Shown: positions 54,212 to 62,589 of the stretch, in pieces
Position numbering within the stretch: the stretch's first letter is position 1
Layout: each line of letters begins with the position of its first letter
DNA from: Thermomicrobiales bacterium
GTDB taxonomy: Bacteria; Chloroflexota; Chloroflexia; Thermomicrobiales; UBA6265
NCBI GenBank assembly: GCA_023957015.1
Contig: JAMLHR010000005.1
Span: 1 to 64,000, forward strand
DNA length: 64,000 bases
Direction: 5' to 3'
Made by a program: the position numbers and the translations under genes
Notes under the pieces: generated by a model
Told to the model about the DNA's origin: nothing
The model's input: the letters and a program-made list of their open reading frames with translations, nothing else
The model's database searches: none

Positions 54212-55444
54212 ATGAACGAGGGACAGCAGCGCGCGCTGCAGGATTTTCATGACAATCAATGCCTGTGGCTGGCGCGACTGGCGACGGGTGAACCCCAACC
54301 GCAACTACCTCATCCACATCTCTTCGCCGAGCACGATACCCTGGCCATTCGCACTGGCGAGAGCGGCATCATCATGCTGCCCTACACCGCATCACCGGAT
54401 CACGCATCGCTCGATGCGTCGTTAAGCTGGGTACGTCAACATGCGGTCAATGATCTCCTGATCTGGAATATGCAACCCGATCACGCGCTCGATCTCGAAC
54501 TGCTCGCACGCGGTTTCCGGGTCGGATTCGAACCGTGGTGGATGACCCGCGATCTCGATGCACCCATTCCGGCACTTACCCACGATGTCACCCTGGTAAC
54601 AGACTCTGATATCGAGCAACTGCGCGCCAGCCAGATCCCGTACATCGTGCCCACCCAACTGGATTCCACTCGCGAGCTCGTGCGCCAGGCATCTAGCGGC
54701 GAGGTTGTCTGGTTGGTGGCCAGAGACGGCGATACCGTCAACGGCCAAGCAATCGTCAATCTCGATGGCGATCACGCTGGTCTGTTCAATGTCGGCGTGG
54801 ATGGTCGTCATCGACACCGCGGCGTTGGCAGTTCCCTAACCGCTGCCGCGATGCAGATGGCGCGTGATCGCGGTGCCCGCACCATGAACCTGAACAGCAC
54901 ACCGATGGGCGAGCATCTCTATCTCCGCGCTGGTTTCATCCGCATCGGCAATGGTATGACCTGGTCCGCTTCGGGTATGCGGGCGCGGTCAGCGGTCAAC
55001 CACCATGTCCATGATCTCGCCATCGCGATCGGTGATGGCGACGTCGCATCGGTGACACGGCGAAATGTGCGTCATCATCTCCCGAACGGGATGACGGCGC
55101 AGGAGCTCGCGGCACGGTTTGGGCAGAGGGATATGTTGTTGCATCTCGTCTCCCTGGGACAAGTACCGGAGATCATTAGCTTGTGGGAGGTCGGACTCCG
55201 CGACGAAGCAGTGGCAGCGACCAGTGATCCGCGAGCGCGGGAGTTGACCAGCGGTCCCAGACAAGCCAGACCACTGCATCTCGCGGTCGAGCGCGGTGCG
55301 GGGACGCTTGTCCTGGCGCTGATCCACGCCGGTGCCGATGTCAACGCCCGCGATAGCGAGTTCCGCGCCACACCACTGGATTGGGCACACGCCTGCGATA
55401 AACCCACCATCGCCCGCATCATCCGCCAGGCGGGTGGCGAATAG
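54212..55444 (+). CDS. GNAT acetyltransferase fused to ankyrin-type repeats
   Basis: ATG 54212 follows AAGG. The 410-residue product has an N-terminal unknown part, a GNAT fold around residues 125-265 with the acetyl-CoA loop VDGRHRHRGVGSSLTAAAM and YLRAGFIRIG, and then ankyrin-like repeats at the end (GPRQARPLHLAVERGAGTLV, GADVNARDSEFRATPLDWAH). Repeats may hold a protein substrate. It is unlike a typical small GNAT. Confidence 0.83.
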   Translation: MNEGQQRALQDFHDNQCLWLARLATGEPQPQLPHPHLFAEHDTLAIRTGESGIIMLPYTASPDHASLDASLSWVRQHAVNDLLIWNMQPDHALDLELLARGFRVGFEPWWMTRDLDAPIPALTHDVTLVTDSDIEQLRASQIPYIVPTQLDSTRELVRQASSGEVVWLVARDGDTVNGQAIVNLDGDHAGLFNVGVDGRHRHRGVGSSLTAAAMQMARDRGARTMNLNSTPMGEHLYLRAGFIRIGNGMTWSASGMRARSAVNHHVHDLAIAIGDGDVASVTRRNVRHHLPNGMTAQELAARFGQRDMLLHLVSLGQVPEIISLWEVGLRDEAVAATSDPRARELTSGPRQARPLHLAVERGAGTLVLALIHAGADVNARDSEFRATPLDWAHACDKPTIARIIRQAGGE

Positions 55445-55513
55445 CATCCTCGCCAGGCGGTACAATCGTAGCCAGATATTCACCGGCCATCGGGCCCTCG
55501 TACAGGTTTCAGT

Positions 55514-56404
55514 ATGGACACGTTTGTTGTCATCCTCGTTCTCATTGTTTTGCTGGTATTGCTGGGCGGAACGGCATGGTTCTTCACTCGTGAAGCCGGA
55601 CCGGGTTCCGGTATGGCCTGGCTCACCGGCAATCGGCAGTTCCGTAGCGTCTTCCCCTCGGCCAATGCATCAATGCCGTTCTCGTCACGCACAAGCGCCA
55701 TCATGGTCGACGAATCGCATCTGCATCAGTTGGCAAGCGATCTGCGAGAGGAAATCGAGCGGGCCACCCAGCTCAATCTCGCTATGGAGGCACGCCTCTC
55801 GGCACTGGAGACCGATTTCGGGAGCACGAAACAGCTCCCCGCATTTGTCGATGCCCGCGTGCAATCGGCCGAGCAGGAGACACGGGATCGCATCGCGAAG
55901 ATTCGTCGCGATCTGAATGCCAGCCGCGTCTCCGATTCGCCCTATAGCGTGCGCCGCAACGATGCCGTCAGCGATCTCTATCAGAAACTGGCGCAGCTTG
56001 ATGTCGCCATCGGTGCGGTGGTCAATCCGATGCTGCTACCCGGCGAGCAGGTCTCCGTGCCGGAATCGCTCTACGATGACACATTGATCTGGGACAACTG
56101 GGGCGATGTCGCCGACCGCGCCTACGCCTTCGGCGAGTCGTTCAGCCAAAGCCGTTATCTGCTTGATCCGGAGTTGGCGCTACGGGTGGAGACATTCATC
56201 GCCACCTTCCGCACCAATCTCACCACCACCGTGTATCCGGTGGTGCAGGATGAACATCGGTCGTCACAACAACGGCAGCAGATGCGCATCGGTATCGTGA
56301 CGGTGGTCGATGAGATTCGACCGTTGCGTCGCGAGTTCGAGCAGACCTGGCTGAACGGTACCCACCTGGACGGCTTTACGGACGATGATGAGTCGGATGC
56401 CTAG
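55514..56404 (+). CDS. Membrane-anchored coiled-coil protein
   Basis: The 296-residue product has a single N-terminal helix (FVVILVLIVLLVLLGGTAWF), a Gly/Ser linker and a long charged helical region (about 68-140) likely to form a coiled coil (LASDLREEIERATQLNLAMEA). The rest is helical with no motif known. It overlaps the NamZ-type gene, so a link to the cell wall is plausible. Confidence 0.7.
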   Translation: MDTFVVILVLIVLLVLLGGTAWFFTREAGPGSGMAWLTGNRQFRSVFPSANASMPFSSRTSAIMVDESHLHQLASDLREEIERATQLNLAMEARLSALETDFGSTKQLPAFVDARVQSAEQETRDRIAKIRRDLNASRVSDSPYSVRRNDAVSDLYQKLAQLDVAIGAVVNPMLLPGEQVSVPESLYDDTLIWDNWGDVADRAYAFGESFSQSRYLLDPELALRVETFIATFRTNLTTTVYPVVQDEHRSSQQRQQMRIGIVTVVDEIRPLRREFEQTWLNGTHLDGFTDDDESDA

Positions 56405-57572
56405 CACCGTGCTGACAGGTCTGGATGTGCTGCTACGAGATAGACATCCACTCGCGCAGGATGGAGCCATCGGGCTCGTCACCAATCCCACCGCCGTCAC
56501 ACGCGATCTCGTCAGCGCCGTCGATGCGTTGCATCAGGATGATCGCTTCCATCTCGTTCGCCTCTTCGGACCCGAACACGGTGTTCGTGGTGACGCCCAG
56601 GCTGGCGATCACATCGGGAACGCGATCGATGTCACTACCGGACTGGAAGTGATCAGCATGTATGGCGATCACCTCACTCCCACGTTGGAGGATCTCGATG
56701 GAATCGAGGTGATGGTCTACGACCTTCAGGATGTCGGTGCGCGGCATTACACCTATCTGAGCACATTGGTGCACGTCATGCAGGCCTGTGCGGAGGCAGC
56801 GATCCCACTACTAGTGCTGGATCGACCGAATCCGATCACCTGTCTCCACACCGAAGGCAAGGTGCTGGATTCAGCCTACGAGTCCTTCGTCGGCATCCAC
56901 TCGATCCCCACCCGGCATGGACTGACCATCGGCGAGTTGGCACTGCTGATCGCCGCAGACCGTGATCTTCCAACTCCTACGGTTGTCCGCTGCCAGGGTT
57001 GGACGCGCGACCAATGGTGGGACGAAACGGACTTGCCCTTCGTCCTTCCCTCTCCAAATCTACCGACGCTCGATTCGGTGCTGGTCTATACGGCAACCTG
57101 CCTCCTGGAGGCAACGAATCTCTCGGAGGGTCGCGGCACGACCAAACCGTTCGAGATGATCGGCGCACCGTGGCTGAATGGCGCATCGCTGGCAACCGAA
57201 CTCAACGCACGACAGCTACGAGGTGTGACATTCCGGGGACTCACGTTCACACCATGGTTCTCCAAGCATCAGGGGGTACCCTGCGGTGGCGTGCAACTGC
57301 ATGTGACCGATCGCGAGGCGTTTCGACCGGTCTCGACCGGCATCCACCTGCTTCATGCGCTCTGCCACCTGCCGGATTCGCAGTTCCAGTGGCTGGAGGG
57401 TCCGGTATTCGGTATGAGCCATGCCCGCCTCTACGGGAGCACGGAACTCCAGATGATGCTGACCGACGGTGCGACCGTCGAGGAGATCATCGCCAGTTGG
57501 CAACCGGAGCTGGATCAGTTCGTCTCCCGCGCAAGCACATTCCATCTCTATCCCACCGGAGGCCAAAGGTGA
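56385..57572 (+). CDS. NamZ-type (DUF1343, GH171) exo-muramidase
   Basis: The start is either ATG 56385 or 56397; both overlap the previous gene. The 395-residue product has GLVTNPTAVTRD, RLFGPEHGVRGD, MVYDLQDVGARHYTYLST and LSEGRGTTKPFEMIGAPW, the full DUF1343 set. NamZ removes terminal MurNAc from peptidoglycan fragments for recycling. No clear signal peptide is seen, so the enzyme may act in the cytoplasm on imported muropeptides. Confidence 0.92.
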   Translation: MMSRMPSTVLTGLDVLLRDRHPLAQDGAIGLVTNPTAVTRDLVSAVDALHQDDRFHLVRLFGPEHGVRGDAQAGDHIGNAIDVTTGLEVISMYGDHLTPTLEDLDGIEVMVYDLQDVGARHYTYLSTLVHVMQACAEAAIPLLVLDRPNPITCLHTEGKVLDSAYESFVGIHSIPTRHGLTIGELALLIAADRDLPTPTVVRCQGWTRDQWWDETDLPFVLPSPNLPTLDSVLVYTATCLLEATNLSEGRGTTKPFEMIGAPWLNGASLATELNARQLRGVTFRGLTFTPWFSKHQGVPCGGVQLHVTDREAFRPVSTGIHLLHALCHLPDSQFQWLEGPVFGMSHARLYGSTELQMMLTDGATVEEIIASWQPELDQFVSRASTFHLYPTGGQR

Positions 57573-58117
57573 CGGTCAAACTCCCTCAATCCGATGAAGC
57601 CATCACGAACGCTACCGGTAAGGGCTGGGATGCCTGGAAGGCGATCCTGGACGAATGGAATGCACCGGCAAAATCCCACACCGAGATCGCACGGTATCTG
57701 TCCGATACGCACGGCGTGCCGGATTGGTGGGCACAGGGTGTTACCGTTGGTTACGAGCGGATGATCGGTCGACGCGAGGCTGGGCAGCGCAACGATGGCA
57801 GTTACTCAGCCAGCGCCAGCAAAACGATCGGGGTACCCATGTCCGCCGTTCACGCGGCGTTGGTGGACGATGCACAACGAGATCAGTGGTTGCCAGCCGG
57901 AAGCCTCTCGCTACGAACCCAGCAGGTGAAATCGGCCCGCTTCGATGAAGCGGAGACGGGTTTGATCGTGGCGTTCTTCCTCACCGCCAAGGTTGAGAAG
58001 ACGGCGGTGCAGGTACAGGTCGATGGTCTCGCCAGCGCGGATGATGCCGATGCCTGGAAGGCGGTCTGGAAGACGCGGTTGAGTGATCTGGCGACACACC
58101 TGGACAACATGTCGTGA
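57569..58117 (+). CDS. DUF4287 plus SRPBCC-like protein
   Basis: GTG 57569 overlaps the NamZ stop by 4 bp and follows GGAGG. The 182-residue product has an N-terminal DUF4287 block (GWDAWKAILDEWNAPAKSHT, then YLSDTHGVPDWWAQGVTVGY) and a C-terminal region that looks like a START/SRPBCC ligand fold (SASASKTIGVPMSAVHAALV). Role unknown. Confidence 0.8.
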   Translation: MTVKLPQSDEAITNATGKGWDAWKAILDEWNAPAKSHTEIARYLSDTHGVPDWWAQGVTVGYERMIGRREAGQRNDGSYSASASKTIGVPMSAVHAALVDDAQRDQWLPAGSLSLRTQQVKSARFDEAETGLIVAFFLTAKVEKTAVQVQVDGLASADDADAWKAVWKTRLSDLATHLDNMS

Positions 58118-58120
58118 TGC

Positions 58121-58193
58121 AATGAGGCCCTGAGCTATCTGGGAGCTTGTCCAGAACGCCACCTCCAGGCAGCTATTCGCGCAGGGCCTCATT
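58121..58193. ncRNA. Candidate structured RNA or extended terminator
   Basis: A 12-bp outer stem, AATGAGGCCCTG with CAGGGCCTCATT, encloses 49 bases. These can fold an inner hairpin TCTGG-GAGCTTGT-CCAGA and a second arm near CCTCCAGG, giving a three-way junction. It starts 4 bp after the DUF4287 stop. Neither strand matches a class I know. Confidence 0.4.
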
Positions 58194-58477
58194 GGTATTA
58201 GGAGCTAGAGCTCGGACCGATCAATGCCCGCAGGCATTCGTGAGTTATCCGGGCATATGTTGACACCACGAAACCTCGGCACCTGCCCTCTCGACTCATG
58301 ATCGCGCCAATCATTCCCGGGAGATGAAACCGCGCTCCGCCGAAACCGTGAGCCCGGACAACTCACGGTCGCGCAACTCTCCACGACGATCATCCTCTGC
58401 ATCGCGACCGCTCGGTCCAGGTTTACCTCATGCACGAGAAGACCTGATCACGGGTCTGAGGCGGTACTATCATCACA
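58194..58477. repeat. Inverted repeat pair in a gene-free stretch
   Basis: CGTGAGTTATCCGGGC (58239-58254) and, inverted, GCCCGGACAACTCACG (58352-58367) match at 15 of 16 positions, 97 bp apart. This would suit the ends of a small non-autonomous element of 129 bp or a large hairpin. No gene is seen in the stretch. Confidence 0.4.
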
Positions 58478-60247
58478 CTACGAACCAGGTGTGCTGGTGG
58501 GAGCCACAGACTGATCGACCGGTTCAATTGGCGGCAACCGCGTATCCCCGGTGCTGGCTGTATTGGCCGGTGTGGGAACCGGATTCGTCCCGATTGGCTC
58601 AAGGGGAGGGGGTTGCGTCGCACCACTTTCCTCCCAGAACGCGTCACAGTCTCCCAGGCAAACCTCCGCCTCGGTATCCAGACGCCATTGACCATCCACC
58701 TCTTGCCAGACCAGCACGCGGGTGACAACCTGCGCCGTCCGCCGCGTTTGCGGTGCATTGTCCTCAAAGGTGGTGACTTCCGATTGCAGAATGGCAACAC
58801 GACCATCGCTCAACACAACAGCATTATCCGGATCAAAGGCAGCGTAGGTGTCGATCGGAATATCCATCCCGGGAAAGAACGCCAACGGTACATTTGACCG
58901 CACGTTGTCCTTGTTGGCCCCCTGCTCCTCGAGTTCAATCGAGAGTTGTCTTGCCTGATCGAGATCGGCAACAGCGAACGTATCAGTCTTTAGCGCGAAG
59001 TCTTCACCACTTTGCTGGCAAGCATCGTACTGGCGGCTACCAATCGCGACGATCGTCGCTGGTTCCCAACCGGAGAGTACACCGTAGTTACCGACGCATT
59101 CCTCGGATGAGATCGGACGATGCCAGACCGAGACATGTGTGGTGGCTGCAAGGTACGTGAAGAAGTCATCGCACTCGCCTATGCATAGATAGAGCACATC
59201 ATCCAGCTTCCACACGCCATCCTCTTCGGCCATCACATAGAGGAGGCCTCGCCCGGTTGAGGTCGAGCGAGTCCCCGAATCGGCATCCGGATTCACGGTC
59301 GCTATCACGACCGGCACAGCAATCCGTCCGTCGGAGGTCTGCATCGCGAACTCGGCCAGCGATAGGCGGTAGTCTCCTGGTGTTACCAGTGCCGATTCCG
59401 GATTCCCCTTACCAATGACGACCACCATATCTGAAGCGGTGATATCGGACTTAGCGGCAAACTCATCCGACACCTCCATACTGACTGCAAGTGTCTGCTC
59501 GATCTGCAGCGGCAGTAACGGATTGAAACCCTGACCCTGCATCGTGGTGCTAACGGCTGCGTAAGACGACGTCATGAAATTCAAGGGATCGGCGACATCA
59601 GCGCAACTATCGACCTGCCGCGCGGCCATGGCGGCTGCCTCGGCATCACCCCTCGCCGGTGTCTCAAGTGAGTCATAGCTACGGGCAGTGATTCGCGTTT
59701 GGCTCGATGGCCGCGTTCCCGTCGATGAATCACCAACGGGTGGATATTGACATTCCTCTGCGGTTACCGGCTTGAGCAATGTGACCGCGGCCTCCGGCGA
59801 CGCTATCGGACTCGAGTCAGATGCCGGAGAGGTCACAATCTCGGATACCGGGCGAACATTGGTCTCTCGCACCCACCCCTCTTTACCGTCTATTGTCCGG
59901 ATGAACAGCCAACCCTGGTCCTCACTAAGGTCATCCCCTTCCGGATCGGACGTGAGTTCGCGTTGACAGAGGTATTGCAACATCTGACCATCCTGGAGCA
60001 CCGCCACCGGATCACCACTCGCGATACCAGGACCAGGACGAAGATTGACGGCCCTCCCTGCGATTACCTCGTAGTCCGCACTGAAATCCTCAGAAACAGT
60101 GCAGGCTTCGCCGCTGGAAGTCTGCATCTTCACATACGTGGCCCAACCAGGTTGCTGCTGCCAGAACGGAGCACACTCCTCCTCGGTCCCGATACAAACA
60201 GGCAGGTATTCATCAATCTGCCACTCGCCGTCGTTCTCGATCAGCAC
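58478..60247 (-). pseudogene. C-terminal part of a broken anti-sigma sensor (SH3 and repeat modules)
   Basis: The 589-residue frame has no ribosome site or leader and starts mid-domain, reading NDGEWQIDEYLPVCIGTEEE. It contains a bacterial SH3-like domain (about 40-130: GRAVNLRPGPGIASGDPVAV to TIDGKEGWVRETNV), then two repeat modules ending EEDGVWKLDDVLYLCIGEC and EVDGQWRLDTEAEVCLGDC. The endings match the modules in the anti-sigma at 60782 and in the distant sensor at 48790. I read it as the tail of the gene that starts at 61936. A free-standing protein is less likely. Confidence 0.7.
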
Positions 60248-60271
60248 CCCGCCAAACCACCGGCTTCGACG

Positions 60272-60806
60272 TATCCGGCGTCACCAGCGGCATCTCGCCG
60301 TCAGAAACCATCCATCGCTGTGACCAACACTATCTGACGACCATCCGCCGTCTGCATGATCCAGTCCGGATTGATCACTGGATACGTCCGGATCAAGACC
60401 CTCGACTTCAGGATCGCCAACGTTGAAATGCAAAACCATTTGGTCAGATGTGACGCCGAGCTGGTTAAGGTAGAAGTCGGACACCTGCTGTCCATGCACG
60501 ATCTGATCCACCGACAGTGCTGGGCCTCAGCCGATACCGAGAAGACACGATCAGTTTCCTCGTACCACAACCGGTCCGACAGAAGGTCTCCCACGCCAAC
60601 CGCGTTCAAGCAGGCGCGCATATCACGGGCAGCGCTCCCAAACATCCGTGCGCTCGGCCGCATTCGCTAACTGCAGCGGCGCATGACACGAGCGGGGAAG
60701 TCTCCCGATACCAAAGTGAGACTTGCCGTTGGTGTACGATCTGATTCTCGGTGAGCGTGCATTCATACGGAGAGATCGGCATCACCCACTCCGGATTCCC
60801 GGAGAT
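60272..60806 (-). pseudogene. Decayed near-copy of the sensor module
   Basis: This region is a near-duplicate of 61026-61560, with the same order of blocks. The module resumes at NPEWVMPISPYECTLTENQI in one frame, and RDMACLNAVGV and DQIVHGQQVSDFYLNQLGVT lie in others. At least four single-base indels separate the copies, such as CATAGACAC to CATGACAC (about 60686) and GTGACG to GTACG. It links the anti-sigma frame to the frame at 60247. Confidence 0.75.
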
Positions 60807-61936
60807 GCCACCGCTGTGGGTGTTGCGACTGCCGTATCCACAACCGGCAGCGCCGTCGCCCACTCCTCCCATACCTCATCGCATTCACCGGCAAACGGCC
60901 AGGTCTCATCCAGCAACCACCCCCCGTCGGCCTCTATGAAGATCAAAACACCAGCACCAAAACCGGTGTGGTTGTCGGATTCCCACCATGCCATTAATAG
61001 ACCGTGCCCTGCCCCAGGCGGACTTTCCGGCGTCACCAGTGGCATCTCACCGTCGGAGACCACCATGGCTGTAACCAACACTATCTGACGACCATCCTCC
61101 GTCTGCAAGATCCAGTCCGGATTGATCACTGGATACGTACCCGGATCGAGACCCTCAACCTCAGGATCGCCAACCTTGAAATGCAAAAGCATTTGGTCAG
61201 ATGTGACGCCGAGTTGGTTAAGGTAGAAGTCGGACACCTGCTGTCCATGCACGATCTGATCCACCGACAATTGCTGGGCCTCAGCTGATACCGAGAAGAC
61301 ACGATCAGTTTCCTCGTATCGCAACCGGTCCGACCAGAAGGTCTCCACGCCAACTGCGTTCAAGCAGGCGCGCATATCACGGGCAGCGCTCCAAACATCC
61401 GTGCGCTCGGCCGCATTCGCTAACTGCAGCGGCGCATAGACACGAGCAGGGAAGTCCCCCGATACCAAAGTGAGACTTGCCGTTGGTGTGACGACCTGAT
61501 TCTCGGTGAGCGTGCATTCATACGGAGAGATCGGCATGAGCCATTCCGCGTTCGGAGAGAACATGACAACCGGAGTCGCCTGCACCGTCGGGATGGCGGA
61601 CGGGACACCCAGGAATCGGCCCTCATCGCCGCCACGCGGCAAACTCCAGTTGAACACACCGGTCATCGCCAGGAGTGCTGCAGCGGCAATCGCCAGCCAG
61701 GCGAATTTCCCTGATCGACGCTTCTCCAAACCCGGATAGGAAATACCACGTGAGATAACGGTCGGTTTGTCGAGTTCCAATGCAGTTGCGATCTGTAGCC
61801 TGTGATGTGTAGGCATACTCACGTCTCGCTCCTTCCGATAAACACCAGCGACAAATCGAGTCAGATCGTCTTGTTGTTCTGGCTGGTGGCCAGCGACCAG
61901 TGCGTCAAGCGCCTGGTCGAATGCGGAGTCATCCAT
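60782..61936 (-). CDS. Anti-sigma factor, truncated at the second module
   Basis: ATG 61936 overlaps the sigma stop by 8 bp. The 384-residue product has a cytoplasmic segment (1-75), one membrane helix (about 78-97) and an outer module (about 120-365) that starts EWLMPISPYECTLTENQ and ends EADGGWLLDETWPFAGECDE. The frame ends at PGIRSG exactly where a neighbouring frame continues with a second copy of the module. The full-length ancestor probably ran to 58478. The short form may still work as an anti-sigma. Confidence 0.8.
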   Translation of the reverse strand: MDDSAFDQALDALVAGHQPEQQDDLTRFVAGVYRKERDVSMPTHHRLQIATALELDKPTVISRGISYPGLEKRRSGKFAWLAIAAAALLAMTGVFNWSLPRGGDEGRFLGVPSAIPTVQATPVVMFSPNAEWLMPISPYECTLTENQVVTPTASLTLVSGDFPARVYAPLQLANAAERTDVWSAARDMRACLNAVGVETFWSDRLRYEETDRVFSVSAEAQQLSVDQIVHGQQVSDFYLNQLGVTSDQMLLHFKVGDPEVEGLDPGTYPVINPDWILQTEDGRQIVLVTAMVVSDGEMPLVTPESPPGAGHGLLMAWWESDNHTGFGAGVLIFIEADGGWLLDETWPFAGECDEVWEEWATALPVVDTAVATPTAVASPGIRSG

Positions 61937-62477
61937 GGTTCACCTCGGTCCTATGCGGAGCCATGAGTTCACGCAAGCGCACGAAGGCACGAGCCTGGGT
62001 GGCCTTGACTGCACCGTGAGTCATCCCCATCGCGTTCCCGATCTCCCTGCCCGTCAACCCCGCCAGCCGCAGACTCACAACCTCGCGCTGCTGATCGGTC
62101 AGCTGCTGTAAAGCGGCATACAGTGCGGAACCCGTTTCCCGTTGCAGTGCTGAAGCCTCGGGTCCCGGTGAAGCGGTCGCCACGTGATCGGCCAGTTCGA
62201 TCACCGGCCTGGTACTGCGATAGCGATCGATCACGGCATTGCGAGCGATGGCGAAGAGCCAACTACGGAACGAATCGCCGTGAAATCTGCCGATGCTGTT
62301 AAGCGCTCGCATGAAGATGTCGGAGGTGGTATCGGCAGCAACCTCAGGATCGCCGAGTCGGCGCAAGCAATAGCCGTAAACGGCATCGACGTAGCGCTCG
62401 TAGAGCGGTGCAAACGCGGTGCGATTACGCTGCGCGGCCCTAACCTCGTCTTGTTCCGTGGCTGCAACCTCTATCAC
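61929..62477 (-). CDS. ECF RNA polymerase sigma factor
   Basis: GTG 62477 follows GAGAGG. The 182-residue product has region 2 (FAPLYERYVDAVYGYCLRRL, then FRSWLFAIARNAVIDRYR) and region 4 (QQLTDQQREVVSLRLAGLTG, then THGAVKATQARAFVRLREL). It pairs with the overlapping anti-sigma gene. It is related to, but clearly different from, the sigma factor at 48206. Confidence 0.93.
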   Translation of the reverse strand: MIEVAATEQDEVRAAQRNRTAFAPLYERYVDAVYGYCLRRLGDPEVAADTTSDIFMRALNSIGRFHGDSFRSWLFAIARNAVIDRYRSTRPVIELADHVATASPGPEASALQRETGSALYAALQQLTDQQREVVSLRLAGLTGREIGNAMGMTHGAVKATQARAFVRLRELMAPHRTEVNHG

Positions 62478-62589
62478 ATTGCCTCTCGTTCCCGCTGGTG
62501 TACCAACCTTATCTATGGAGACGACGTATTCATGAAAAGGATACGGTCGCTATGATAGGAGTAGAGCGACGGTAATCCCGAGGTGGAAT

